A stretch of DNA of 64,000 bases from Microbacteriaceae bacterium UBA1487 (GTDB taxonomy: Bacteria; Actinomycetota; Actinomycetes; Actinomycetales; Microbacteriaceae): the NCBI GenBank assembly GCA_002325245.1, contig DCRR01000022.1, positions 68,438-132,437 on the forward strand. Direction: 5' to 3'. A program made the position numbers and the translations under genes. The number at the start of each line of letters is the position of its first letter. The stretch's first letter is position 1. Below the pieces are notes generated by a model. The model did not search any database. It was not told the origin of the DNA and worked only from the letters and a program-made list of their open reading frames with translations. Positions 32,277 through 41,123 of this stretch are shown here, piece after piece.

Positions 32277-33413
32277 GTGGCACGCTCCTCCCCAGAGGTG
32301 TCGCAGTCGTCGCCGCGGCGCGGGTGTCGGCGCCAGCGTAGTGGGGTGCGAATCCCACCCGACCTCTCCCTCGAGTTGGCGCTCGCCGCCGACGAGCACG
32401 GGCTGCTCTCGGTCGCGCGCTACCGCGAACGGGGCGGCGACCCGCGCGCTCTGCGCATCGCCTGCGCGGCGGGTGCGCTCACGCGTGTGCGGCTCGGCAT
32501 CTACTGCGACAGCGCGCTCTGGTGCTCGCTATCGCCGCGCGAGCAGCACGTCGCCCGCGTCCGCGCGGCCCTCTCGCAAGTCGGCCCCGAGTTCTCTGCC
32601 GCCGGGCTCTCGGCGGCAGCCGTCTGGGATCTCCCCATCCTCGGCAGCTGGCCGCCGACGGTGACGCTGCTCGGCCCGTACCGAGGCGGAGGCCGCAGCG
32701 ACCCCGGCGTGCGACGGGTGACCGCCGGCTTCGAGACCGCGGAGATCGTCGATGTCGGCGGTGTCCGCGCGACGACCTGCGCCCGCACCGCGCTTCAGCT
32801 CGCCGCGCGAGGCGATTTCGTGGCCGGCGTGATGGCGGCGGATGCGGTGCTCCGCTCCGGCGCGCCCCGCGCCGAGCTGTGGCGTGAGTTCGACGGCGCC
32901 GGGCCGAGACTGGCGACGCGCGCCGCCGCGCGGGCGATCGAGTTCGCCGACGGGGCCTCGGAGAGCCCCGGGGAGTCGGCGGCGCGGGCCGCGATCTTCC
33001 TGGCCGGGTTCGAGACGCCCGAGCTGCAGGTCGAGTTCGTCGACGCCGAGGGGGTGATGCGCGCCGACTTCGCCTGGGCGAACAGGCGCATCGTGGGCGA
33101 GTTTGACGGCAGGCAGAAGTACCAGCGCGAGGGCAACGGCGGCGAGGATCCGCAGGCGGTGCTGTGGCGGGAGAAGCTGCGCGAGGACCGGCTGCGGCGG
33201 CAGGCGGAGGCGATGGTGCGGCTGGTCTGGGCGGATGTGATGAGCCGGGAGCGGCTCGTTCGGGCGCTTGACGCGGGCGGCGTGCCCCGACGCGCCGGCC
33301 TCAGCCCCCAACCGCGTGACTCGCGCCCCAACCGCGTGCCGCACGCGGCACGCTCCCACGCCCGGGATGCATCCCCGCCACACGAGACGGGGGTGGGTAG
33401 GGTTGGGGGGTGA
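32277..33413 (+). CDS. AbiEi-like winged-helix / DUF559-type PD-(D/E)XK nuclease-like protein
   Basis: Up to 378 residues. The N-terminal part ('HGLLSVARYRERGGDPRALR...GALTRVRLGIYC') resembles the winged-helix antitoxin domain of AbiEi. The C-terminal part has the Vsr/DUF559 pattern: Asp264 ('RADFAWANRR'), Glu275-x-Asp277 and Lys281 in 'VGEFDGRQKY', then 'VLWREKLREDRLRRQ'. No AbiEii toxin gene is adjacent. The start is uncertain: GTG at 32277 or at 32346 (355 residues). The last 35 or so residues are encoded by the right inverted repeat and look like read-through; the stop overlaps the guaB3 start. Function unknown; see the cassette finding. Confidence 0.75.
   Translation: MARSSPEVSQSSPRRGCRRQRSGVRIPPDLSLELALAADEHGLLSVARYRERGGDPRALRIACAAGALTRVRLGIYCDSALWCSLSPREQHVARVRAALSQVGPEFSAAGLSAAAVWDLPILGSWPPTVTLLGPYRGGGRSDPGVRRVTAGFETAEIVDVGGVRATTCARTALQLAARGDFVAGVMAADAVLRSGAPRAELWREFDGAGPRLATRAAARAIEFADGASESPGESAARAAIFLAGFETPELQVEFVDAEGVMRADFAWANRRIVGEFDGRQKYQREGNGGEDPQAVLWREKLREDRLRRQAEAMVRLVWADVMSRERLVRALDAGGVPRRAGLSPQPRDSRPNRVPHAARSHARDASPPHETGVGRVGG
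33302..33379. repeat. Right inverted repeat of the AbiEi/nuclease cassette
   Basis: Mirror image of the left repeat: CTCGCGCCCCAACCGC (33320-33335), GTGCCGC-AC-GCGGCAC (33336-33351), 12 bases, then GGGATGCATCCC (33364-33375). The outer parts match the left copy 16/16 over the GGCGGGGATGCATCCC end (33364-33379 reversed). The inner end contains an extra copy of CCCCAACCGCGTG (33306-33318 and 33326-33338). Confidence 0.85.
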
Positions 33414-34531
33414 GCGACATCGAGATTGGACGGGCCAAGCGAGCCCGCCGCGCGTATGCCTTTGACGACATCGCGATTGTGCCCAGCCGCCGCACGCGTG
33501 ACCCGAAGGACGTCAGCGTCAGCTGGACGATCGACGCCTTCACGTTCACCATCCCCGTCCTCGCGGCGCCGATGGACTCCGTGGTGAGCCCCGCGACCGC
33601 GATCGCCATCGGGAAGCTGGGCGGCCTCGGCGTGCTCGACCTCGAGGGCCTGTGGACGCGCTACGACGACCCCGAGCCGGTGCTCGCGCAGATCCGCAAG
33701 CTCGCGCCGCACGAGGCGACCGCCGCCATGCAGCGCCTCTACGCCGAGCCGATCAAGCCCGAGCTCATCAAGGCCCGCCTGGCCGAGATCCGCACCGCGG
33801 GCGTGCCGGTCGCCGGCGCGCTCAGCCCGCAGCGCACCCAGGAGCACTACAAGACCGTCGTGGATGCGGGAGTCGACCTCTTCGTCATCCGCGGCACCAC
33901 GGTGAGCGCCGAGCACGTCTCCAAGACGGTCGAGCCGCTCAACCTGAAGGAGTTCATCTACGAGCTCGACGTTCCCGTGATCGTCGGAGGCGCCGCGACC
34001 TACACGGCCGCGCTCCACCTGATGCGCACCGGGGCCGCGGGCGTGCTGGTCGGCTTCGGCGGCGGCGCCGCCTCGACCACCCGTTCGAGCCTCGGCATCC
34101 ACGCCCCGATGGCGACCGCGGTCGCCGATGTGGCGGGCGCTCGCCGCGACTACCTCGACGAGTCGGGCGGCCGCTACGTGCACGTCATCGCCGACGGCGG
34201 CCTCGGCTCGAGCGGTGACATCGTCAAGGCGGTTTCGGTGGGAGCCGACGCCGTCATGCTCGGCTCTGCTCTCGCCCGCGCCGAGGAGGCGCCGGGCGGC
34301 GGCTGGCACTGGGGAGCCGAGGCGCATCACGCCGAGCTGCCCCGCGGCCACCGCGTCGAGGTCGGCACGGTCGCCCCGCTTGAGCAGATGCTGTTCGGGC
34401 CGTCGGACACCGCCGATGGCCGCGTCAACCTGATCGGAGCGCTGCGCCGCGCGATGGCCACGACCGGCTACTCGGATCTCAAGGAGTTCCAGCGCGTCGA
34501 GGTCGTCATCGCACCGTACCGCCAGAGCTGA
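33410..34531 (+). CDS. guaB3: GuaB3-family IMP dehydrogenase-related protein
   Basis: 373 residues of the IMPDH/GMPR barrel without CBS domains. 'KRARRAYAFDDIAIVPSRRTRDP' and 'APMDSVVSPATAIAIGKLGG' are typical of the actinobacterial GuaB3 branch; the residues around the usual catalytic Cys loop are replaced ('GFGGGAASTTRSSLGIHAPM'), so IMP dehydrogenase activity is unlikely. Its true reaction is not settled. GTG at 33410 is 6 bases after TAGGGT (33398-33403), a leaderless pattern. It follows guaB, as is usual, but with the repeat-framed nuclease cassette inserted between them. Confidence 0.9.
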   Translation: MSDIEIGRAKRARRAYAFDDIAIVPSRRTRDPKDVSVSWTIDAFTFTIPVLAAPMDSVVSPATAIAIGKLGGLGVLDLEGLWTRYDDPEPVLAQIRKLAPHEATAAMQRLYAEPIKPELIKARLAEIRTAGVPVAGALSPQRTQEHYKTVVDAGVDLFVIRGTTVSAEHVSKTVEPLNLKEFIYELDVPVIVGGAATYTAALHLMRTGAAGVLVGFGGGAASTTRSSLGIHAPMATAVADVAGARRDYLDESGGRYVHVIADGGLGSSGDIVKAVSVGADAVMLGSALARAEEAPGGGWHWGAEAHHAELPRGHRVEVGTVAPLEQMLFGPSDTADGRVNLIGALRRAMATTGYSDLKEFQRVEVVIAPYRQS

Positions 34532-34563
34532 ACCGTCGGAGCCGAACCGCGAGGAGCGTTCGC

Positions 34564-36288
34564 ATGAGCCCTGCTTCTGTCACCCGGTCGAACAAGCTGG
34601 GACCGGAGGAGCGGGCGGCCGCCCTCGCGAACATGCGTGCCAAAGAGCTCGATGTGCTCGTGATCGGCGGCGGCATCGTCGGCGCCGGGGCGGCGCTCGA
34701 CGCGGTGACGCGCGGCCTTCGCACCGGCATGCTGGAGGCGCGCGACTGGGCCTCGGGCACCTCGAGCCGCAGCTCGAAGCTGGTGCACGGCGGCATCCGC
34801 TACCTGGAGCAGCTCGACTTCCCGCTCGTGCGGGAGGCCCTCATCGAGCGCGGACTCCTGCTGCAGCGGATCGCTCCGCACCTGGTCAAGCCGGTGCGGT
34901 TCCTCTACCCGCTGACCCAGCCGCTGCTGGAGCGCGCCTACGTCGGGGCGGGGATGCTGCTCTACGACATCTTCAGCTACACCGGCCTCCGCCCGCCGGG
35001 GGTGCCGCACCACCGCCACCTCAGCCGACGGCAGGTGCTGCGGGCGGCGCCGAGCCTGCGCCATGACGCGTTCGTCGGCGGGCTGAGCTACTACGACGCG
35101 CAGGTCGACGACGCGCGCTACGTGGCGACGCTCGCGCGCACGGCGAGCTTCTACGGCGCGCACGTCGCCAACCGGGTGAAGGTGGTCGGCTTCGTGAAGG
35201 TCGGGCAGCGCGTGGTCGGCGTGAAGGCGCACGACGTGGAGACCGGCGAGGACTTCGAGATCATGGCCAAGCAGGTCGTGAACGCGACCGGGGTCTGGAC
35301 CGACGAGACCCAGGCGATGGTCGGGGAGCGCGGGCAGTTCAAGGTGCGCGCGTCAAAGGGCGTGCACCTGGTGGTGCCGCGAGACCGCTTCCACTCGAAG
35401 CTGGGGCTGCTGCTACGCACCGAGAAGAGCGTGCTGTTCGTGATCCCGTGGGGCCGGCACTGGCTGATCGGCACCACCGACACCCAGTGGACGCTCGACA
35501 AGGCGCATCCCGCGGCGACCGCCGCCGACATCGACTACATCCTCGACCACGTGAACGAGGTGCTGTCGGTGCCGCTCACGCGCGACGACGTCGAGGGCGT
35601 GTTCGCCGGACTGCGTCCGCTGCTCGCCGGCGAGAGTGACGAGACGAGCAAGCTGAGCCGCGAGCACGTCGTGGCGCACGCCGTGCCGGGGCTGGTCGTG
35701 GTCGCGGGCGGCAAGTGGACGACCTATCGCGTGATGGCGAAGGACGCGATCGACGAGGCCGTCGCGGCCCTCGACGGCCGCACTGCCGAGTCGGTGACCG
35801 AGAACATCGGACTACTGGGGGCCGAGGGCTACCAGGCGGCCTGGAACAAGCGGGGCAAGATCGCGCGCGCCTTCGGCATCCACAAGTTCCGGGTCGAGCA
35901 TCTGCTCGAACGCTACGGGGTGCTGACCGACGAGCTGCTTGACCTGATCCGGGCGCGGCCGGAGCTGCTCGATCCGCTGCCGGGCGCCGACGACTACATC
36001 GGCGCCGAGGTGGTCTACGCGGCCAGCCACGAGGGCGCACTGCACCTGGACGACGCGCTCGCGCGCCGCACGCGCATCTCGATCGAGTCGTGGGATCGCG
36101 GAATCGCGGCGGCGCCGGTCGCCGCGCGGCTGATGGGTGAGGAGCTCGGCTGGGACGCGACGCGCATCGAGCGCGAGGTCGCGCTGTACCGCGCGCGCGT
36201 CGAGGCGGAGCTGGAGAGCCAGCGTCAGCCGGACGACGAGTCGGCCGACCGCATCCGCCGTCAGGCGCCGGAATTCAGCCCCAACTAG
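34564..36288 (+). CDS. glpD: Glycerol-3-phosphate dehydrogenase, FAD-dependent
   Basis: 574 residues. It oxidises sn-glycerol-3-phosphate to dihydroxyacetone phosphate at the membrane and passes electrons to quinone. The FAD-binding GGGIVG is at 35-40 ('VLVIGGGIVGAGAALDAVTRG'), followed by 'SSRSSKLVHGGIRYLEQLDFPLV', the DAO/GlpD signature. The C-terminal cap domain starts near residue 410. GAGGAG precedes the ATG. The glycerol facilitator operon is 18 kb away and glpK is not in the window. Confidence 0.94.
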   Translation: MSPASVTRSNKLGPEERAAALANMRAKELDVLVIGGGIVGAGAALDAVTRGLRTGMLEARDWASGTSSRSSKLVHGGIRYLEQLDFPLVREALIERGLLLQRIAPHLVKPVRFLYPLTQPLLERAYVGAGMLLYDIFSYTGLRPPGVPHHRHLSRRQVLRAAPSLRHDAFVGGLSYYDAQVDDARYVATLARTASFYGAHVANRVKVVGFVKVGQRVVGVKAHDVETGEDFEIMAKQVVNATGVWTDETQAMVGERGQFKVRASKGVHLVVPRDRFHSKLGLLLRTEKSVLFVIPWGRHWLIGTTDTQWTLDKAHPAATAADIDYILDHVNEVLSVPLTRDDVEGVFAGLRPLLAGESDETSKLSREHVVAHAVPGLVVVAGGKWTTYRVMAKDAIDEAVAALDGRTAESVTENIGLLGAEGYQAAWNKRGKIARAFGIHKFRVEHLLERYGVLTDELLDLIRARPELLDPLPGADDYIGAEVVYAASHEGALHLDDALARRTRISIESWDRGIAAAPVAARLMGEELGWDATRIEREVALYRARVEAELESQRQPDDESADRIRRQAPEFSPN

Positions 36289-36320
36289 ACTGACCTCACT
36301 CGCGCCGAGAGGAGCCGTGA

Positions 36321-36869
36321 ATGGTCGACGTTCGTCGAGTCAAACTGCCCGGTGTCGGCGTGCTTCACACCTTCATCTCCGGCGACGGCGGAAAGGTCGG
36401 CGTCATCACGCACCGCTCGGGTCACAGCGACCTGATCGCCTTCGCGGACGCGGACGAGGTGGACGACGGCAACAAGGTCTCGCTGCGGCTGGACGAGGAT
36501 GAGGCTCACACCCTCGCGGAGCTCCTCGGCGGCACGCGCATCACCGAGGCGATCTCGGGCATCGACGAGATCCCCGGGTTGTCGATCGATTGGTTCCATG
36601 TCGACTACGAGGACCACATCGCGGGTCAGCCCCTGGGCAACATGGCGAGCCGCGGACTGCCCGGGGTGACGGTGGTCGCGATCGTGCGCTCGGATGCGGC
36701 GAACCCGGTGCCGGCGGAGGATTTCAAGGTGTTCCCCGGCGATACCCTCGTGGTGGCGGGAAGCCCCGAGAAGGTGGCGAAGGCGTTCCAGTTCTACCGC
36801 ACGGGCGAGGTCAAGGCGAAGACGCCGACGACGGCGATCCCGGTGCAGGACTCCCCGCCCGGGGAGTAG
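36321..36869 (+). CDS. Regulatory subunit of a K+/H+ antiporter (KhtT-like)
   Basis: 182 residues. The C-terminal part (about 85-165, 'GLPGVTVVAIVRSDAANPVPAEDFKVFPGDTLVVAG') is an RCK_C/TrkA_C domain; the N-terminal part resembles KhtT. It should sense a ligand in the cytosol and gate the antiporter encoded next, 3 bases downstream. TAGACT at 36286-36291 overlaps the glpD stop and AGAGGAG precedes the ATG, so the pair has its own promoter. Confidence 0.87.
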   Translation: MVDVRRVKLPGVGVLHTFISGDGGKVGVITHRSGHSDLIAFADADEVDDGNKVSLRLDEDEAHTLAELLGGTRITEAISGIDEIPGLSIDWFHVDYEDHIAGQPLGNMASRGLPGVTVVAIVRSDAANPVPAEDFKVFPGDTLVVAGSPEKVAKAFQFYRTGEVKAKTPTTAIPVQDSPPGE

Positions 36870-36872
36870 CGC

Positions 36873-38309
36873 ATGCACGGCGAAGAACTCCTCGTCCTCG
36901 GCGTCCTGTTCCTCATCGCCTATGTGCTGGGACGGCTCGGCAAGTTCATCGGACTTCCGGCGATCCCGATCTACATGCTGGTGGGTCTGCTGGCGAGCCC
37001 CAACTTCGCGCTCTTCCCGCTGGATTTCAGCGCCGATGACGTCGAACTGGTCGCCATCTTCGGGCTGATCTTCCTGCTGTTCAGCCTCGGCCTCGAGTTC
37101 GATCTCGACGAGTTCTTCGGCAATGCGAAGGCGCTGCTGATCTCGGGCGGCACGCGCATCGCGATCAACTTCGGCGTCGGCTTCGCCTTCGGTCTGTTCC
37201 TCGGCTGGGGGTCCCGTGAGGCGCTCATCGTGGCGGGGATGACGGGCGTCTCGTCGAGCGCGATCATCACCAAGCTGCTGATCGAGCTGCACCGGCTGGC
37301 GAACCGCGAGACGCCGGTGATCCTCGGCATCGCCGTGGTGGAAGACGTGTTCATCGCGATCTATCTGGCGATCGTCGGCGTCGTGATCGGCGGCGAGACG
37401 GAGCTCTGGGCGATCGTCGTGGAGCTGGCGATCTCGTTCGCGTTCCTGGTGGCGATGTTCTCGCTCGCCCGGTTCGGCGGCCGCCTGGTGGCGCGGCTCG
37501 TGCAGACGCGCGATGACGAGCTGTTCACGATCCTGTTCTTCGGTCTCGCCGTCGCGTTCGGCGGCATCGGCGAGCTGCTCGGGGTGTCGGATGCGATCGG
37601 CGCGTTCCTGATCGGGCTGGTGCTCGGCTCGACGCATCTGCGGGCGCGCATCGAGCAGTTCACGCGGCCGCTGCGCGACGTGTTCGCCGCCTTCTTCTTC
37701 CTCGCCTTCGGCCTCGCGCTGAACCCCTCGACCTTCGGCGAGGTCGTCTGGCCGGTGGTGGCGGCGATCGTCGTGACGCTCGTGATCAACACCGCCGGGG
37801 GTCAGCTGATCGCGCGCCTCAACAAGCTCACGGCCGCCCAGGGGCTCAACGTCAGCGCGATGCTGCAGACTCGCGGCGAGTTCGCGCTGATCCTGGCGAC
37901 GCTCGCCGCGGCGGCGGGACTCGACGAGCGCCTGACGCCGTTCGCGGGGCTCTATGTGCTCTCGATGGCCGTGATCGGCCCCGTGCTGGCGGTGAACTCG
38001 GAGAAGTTCGGCGCGGTGCTGCGGCGGCGCCGTGTCGCGCGCGTGGGCGTCGCGGCGCCGGTTGACCCGCTCATCGCGTTCGCCGAGGAGATCATGGCGG
38101 CGGAGTCCGCAGAGCCCGCCGAGGCGGAGCAGGCGTCGGAGGCCGCCGCCGATGAGCGCCGCGTGGCGGAGAGCCCGCCGAGCGATCGTGCCGCGCGGGT
38201 GCGCAGCGACGAGCATGACGAGGTCGAGGAGGCGGCGGCACGCGCCGCCCGGGCCGCGGAGAAGAGCGACGGCATCGTGCCGACGCGGGAGAGGGATCCG
38301 GAATATTGA
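36873..38309 (+). CDS. CPA2-family K+/H+ antiporter (KhtU/Kef-like)
   Basis: 478 residues: about 12 membrane segments, then a charged C-terminal tail of roughly 80 residues rich in Ala, Glu and Arg. 'GLPAIPIYMLVGLLASPNF', 'GMTGVSSSAIITKLL' and 'AVAFGGIGELLGVSDAIGAFLIGLVLG' with its Asp are CPA2 signatures. It lacks the NAD-binding TrkA_N domain of KefB/KefC; regulation comes from the separate KhtT-like subunit upstream. Probable role: K+ efflux and pH homeostasis. Its stop overlaps the SURF1 gene by 4 bases. Confidence 0.88.
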   Translation: MHGEELLVLGVLFLIAYVLGRLGKFIGLPAIPIYMLVGLLASPNFALFPLDFSADDVELVAIFGLIFLLFSLGLEFDLDEFFGNAKALLISGGTRIAINFGVGFAFGLFLGWGSREALIVAGMTGVSSSAIITKLLIELHRLANRETPVILGIAVVEDVFIAIYLAIVGVVIGGETELWAIVVELAISFAFLVAMFSLARFGGRLVARLVQTRDDELFTILFFGLAVAFGGIGELLGVSDAIGAFLIGLVLGSTHLRARIEQFTRPLRDVFAAFFFLAFGLALNPSTFGEVVWPVVAAIVVTLVINTAGGQLIARLNKLTAAQGLNVSAMLQTRGEFALILATLAAAAGLDERLTPFAGLYVLSMAVIGPVLAVNSEKFGAVLRRRRVARVGVAAPVDPLIAFAEEIMAAESAEPAEAEQASEAAADERRVAESPPSDRAARVRSDEHDEVEEAAARAARAAEKSDGIVPTRERDPEY

Positions 38310-39076
38310 ACGACAGCACATCGACGCGCTTCTGGCGCCTCGCCCGGCAGGCGAAGTGGATCGCGGCACTCGTGCTCGTGCTCGCGGTCGCGGCGGCGTT
38401 CGCGGGCCTCGGCCGGTGGCAGCTGGAGCGCAGCCTCGCGGCGAGCGTCGTCAACGAGGTCGACACCGAGACGGTGGTCCCGCTGACCGAGCTCGCGACG
38501 CCGGCGGTGTCGGTCACCGGAGAGCAGCTCGGCAGGGTCGTCTCCGTCAGCGGCCAGTTCGTGCCGGAGGACACCCTGGTGCTCGCGTCGCGCCTGCACG
38601 ACGGCGACACCGGATACTGGACGGTCGCCCGGCTGCTGGTGGAGGCACCGGACGCCGCCGAGCCGGTCTCGCTCGCGGTCGCGCTCGGCTGGTCGGCGAC
38701 CGAGGCGGAGGCGCGTGCCGCCGCTCCCGACGACGACGCGATCGTCGAGCTGCAGGGGCGCTACCTGCCGAGCGAGGCGCCGCGGACCGAGGATCTGGAG
38801 ACGGGAGAGCGCTCGGCGGTCTCGATCGCCGACTTCGTCAATGTCTGGTCGGACTACCGCGGAACCGTCTACGGCGGTTATCTCATCTCCGACACCGCGC
38901 CCGCCGGCCTCACGCTGATCTACGCGCCCGCGCCGCTTCCCGAGGCCTCCGTGAACTTGCTGAACCTGTTCTACGCGCTCGAGTGGCTGATCTTCGCCGG
39001 CTTCGCCTTCTACCTCTGGTACCGACTGGTCATGGACGAGGTCGAGAAAGAGGTCGAGGCGGCGACCGTAGACTAG
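38306..39076 (+). CDS. SURF1-family cytochrome oxidase assembly protein
   Basis: 256 residues with one membrane helix at each end (about 18-38 and 220-240) and a soluble beta-domain outside the membrane, the SURF1 layout. 'GLGRWQLERSLA' is the family's N-terminal motif (G-x-W-Q). SURF1 assists heme a insertion into the aa3-type oxidase. The start is a TTG at 38306 overlapping the antiporter stop. Its TAG stop lies within TAGACT, the -10 box of the next gene. Confidence 0.85.
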   Translation: MNDSTSTRFWRLARQAKWIAALVLVLAVAAAFAGLGRWQLERSLAASVVNEVDTETVVPLTELATPAVSVTGEQLGRVVSVSGQFVPEDTLVLASRLHDGDTGYWTVARLLVEAPDAAEPVSLAVALGWSATEAEARAAAPDDDAIVELQGRYLPSEAPRTEDLETGERSAVSIADFVNVWSDYRGTVYGGYLISDTAPAGLTLIYAPAPLPEASVNLLNLFYALEWLIFAGFAFYLWYRLVMDEVEKEVEAATVD

Positions 39077-39080
39077 AGCC

Positions 39081-39518
39081 ATGCCTGCCGGACCGAGTCT
39101 CTCTGACGTTCCCCGCATCCGTACGGTCCTCGCGGTGTACCGCGTCTCGGCCATGATCACCGGGTTCTTCCTGCTCGGACTCGTCCTGATGATGGTGTTC
39201 CGCTACGGATTCCACCTCGACATCGAACTGGGCGGCCCGTTCGGCTTCTTGGCGCTCACCCAGGTGGGCCAGCTCACCGCGATCAACCTGTCGGTCGTGC
39301 TGCTGTCGGTGCACGGCTGGCTCTACGTGCTCTACCTCGCGCTCGACTTCATGCTCTGGCGGATGCTGCGGTTCAGCTTCTTCCGGTTCCTGTGGATCGC
39401 GCTCGGCGGAATCATCCCCTTCCTGTCGTTCTGGTTCGAATACGAGGTGCCGAAGTTCGTGAAAGCTGAAATCGCTAAGGTCGAGGACGCCGCGAGCCCG
39501 GTCGAGGTGACCGCGTGA
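39081..39518 (+). CDS. DUF3817 integral membrane protein
   Basis: 145 residues with three or four membrane segments. 'VLAVYRVSAMITGFFLLGLV', 'VHGWLYVLYLALDFMLW' and 'GGIIPFLSFWFEYEV' match the DUF3817 pattern, usually found between SURF1-like genes and guaA in Actinobacteria; function unknown. The ATG lies 6 bases after TAGACT (39069-39074), a leaderless start. The stop overlaps guaA by 4 bases, so guaA is probably transcribed from this promoter. Confidence 0.83.
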   Translation: MPAGPSLSDVPRIRTVLAVYRVSAMITGFFLLGLVLMMVFRYGFHLDIELGGPFGFLALTQVGQLTAINLSVVLLSVHGWLYVLYLALDFMLWRMLRFSFFRFLWIALGGIIPFLSFWFEYEVPKFVKAEIAKVEDAASPVEVTA

Positions 39519-41116
39519 CGCACAACCCGGATGCCGCTGCCGCCGAGCACGCCGAATCCCGCCCGGTTCTCGTCGTCGACTTCGGTGCCCAGTACGCGCA
39601 GCTGATCGCGCGCCGCGTGCGCGAGGCGAGCGTCTACAGCGAGATCGTGCCGCACACGATCACGGCGGCCGAGATCCGCGAGAAGAACCCGGTCGGCATC
39701 GTGCTGTCGGGTGGCCCCTCGAGCGTCTACGAGCCCGGTTCGCCGAGCCTCGACCCGGAGATCCTCGAGCTCGGCATTCCGACGATGGGCATCTGCTACG
39801 GCTTCCAGGTGATGGCCCAGCAGCTCGGCGGCGAGGTCGCCAAGACCGGCGCGCGCGAGTACGGCTCCACCGAGGTGCGCCTCGCCGGCGACGGCGGCGT
39901 GTTCCTGAACGAGCAGCCGCCCACTCAGAGCGCGTGGATGAGCCACGGCGACTCGGTCGTGAAGGCGCCGGAGGGCTTCGAGGTGCTGGCCTCCAGCGAC
40001 TCGACCCCGGTGGCGGCCTTCGGCAGCGACGAGCGCAAGCTCTACGGCGTCCAGTGGCACCCCGAGGTGAAGCACTCGGCGTTCGGCCAGCAGGTGCTGG
40101 AGAACTTCCTGCACCGTGCCGCCGGGATCGCGCCCGAGTGGAACGCCGACAACGTGATCGCCGAGCAGGTGGCGCGCATCCAGGCCCAGGTCGGCTCGGG
40201 TCGGGTGATCTGCGGGCTCTCCGGCGGCGTCGACTCGGCCGTGGCCGCGGCGCTCGTGCACGAGGCGGTCGGCGACCAGCTGGTCTGCGTCTTCGTCGAC
40301 CACGGCCTGCTGCGCCAGGGTGAGCGCGAGCAGGTGGAGAAGGACTACGTCGAGGCGACCGGCATCCGTCTGGTGACGGTGGATGCGGCGGATCAGTTCC
40401 TGACCGCGCTCGCCGGCGTCAGCGACCCCGAGACGAAGCGCAAGATCATCGGGCGCGAGTTCATCCGCACCTTCGAGGCTGCGCAGGCGGAGCTCGTCGC
40501 CGAGTTCGCCGCCGAGGGCGACCCGATCAAGTTCCTCGTGCAGGGCACGCTCTACCCCGACGTCGTCGAGTCGGGCGGCGGCACCGGCACGGCCAACATC
40601 AAGAGCCACCACAACGTGGGCGGGCTTCCCGAGGACCTGCAGTTCGAGCTCGTCGAGCCGCTGCGCACCCTGTTCAAGGACGAGGTGCGCGCGATCGGCC
40701 GCGAGCTGGGGCTGCCTGAGGCGATCGTCGGGCGCCACCCGTTCCCCGGGCCCGGGCTCGGCATCCGCATCGTCGGCGAGGTCACCTTCGACCGGCTCGA
40801 ACTGCTGCGCGCGGCGGACGCGATCGTGCGCCAGGAGCTCACCGCGGCCGGCCTCGACGCCGAGATCTGGCAGTGCCCGGTCGTGCTGCTCGCCGATGTG
40901 CGCAGTGTCGGCGTGCAGGGCGACGGTCGCACCTACGGTCACCCGATCGTGCTGCGCCCGGTCAGCTCGGAGGACGCGATGACCGCCGACTGGACGCGTC
41001 TGCCCTACGACGTGCTGGCGCGCGTCTCGAACCGCATCACCAACGAGGTCGACGGGGTCAACCGGGTCGTGCTCGACGTCACGTCGAAGCCGCCGGGAAC
41101 CATCGAGTGGGAGTAG
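39515..41116 (+). CDS. guaA: GMP synthase (glutamine-hydrolysing)
   Basis: 533 residues. It converts XMP to GMP with ATP and glutamine. The class I amidotransferase domain has Cys94 in 'MGICYGFQVM' and the His/Glu of 'GVQWHPEVKHS'. The ATP pyrophosphatase loop 'SGGVDSAVAAALV' is near residue 235, and the dimerisation domain ends 'LDVTSKPPGTIEWE'. The GTG overlaps the DUF3817 gene. Two hairpins follow. Confidence 0.96.
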   Translation: MTHNPDAAAAEHAESRPVLVVDFGAQYAQLIARRVREASVYSEIVPHTITAAEIREKNPVGIVLSGGPSSVYEPGSPSLDPEILELGIPTMGICYGFQVMAQQLGGEVAKTGAREYGSTEVRLAGDGGVFLNEQPPTQSAWMSHGDSVVKAPEGFEVLASSDSTPVAAFGSDERKLYGVQWHPEVKHSAFGQQVLENFLHRAAGIAPEWNADNVIAEQVARIQAQVGSGRVICGLSGGVDSAVAAALVHEAVGDQLVCVFVDHGLLRQGEREQVEKDYVEATGIRLVTVDAADQFLTALAGVSDPETKRKIIGREFIRTFEAAQAELVAEFAAEGDPIKFLVQGTLYPDVVESGGGTGTANIKSHHNVGGLPEDLQFELVEPLRTLFKDEVRAIGRELGLPEAIVGRHPFPGPGLGIRIVGEVTFDRLELLRAADAIVRQELTAAGLDAEIWQCPVVLLADVRSVGVQGDGRTYGHPIVLRPVSSEDAMTADWTRLPYDVLARVSNRITNEVDGVNRVVLDVTSKPPGTIEWE

Positions 41117-41123
41117 CCCGTGG

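Noticed and set aside
32339..32358. tRNA T-arm-like sequence (GTGGG...GAATCCCAC) before the AbiEi-type gene
   Set aside because: The loop would have 8 bases and lacks TTC, and no matching acceptor stem or anticodon arm exists upstream. At most a chance resemblance or a decayed remnant.
32277..33413. Complete AbiE toxin-antitoxin pair
   Set aside because: No nucleotidyltransferase-type AbiEii gene is adjacent; guaB and guaB3 flank the cassette.
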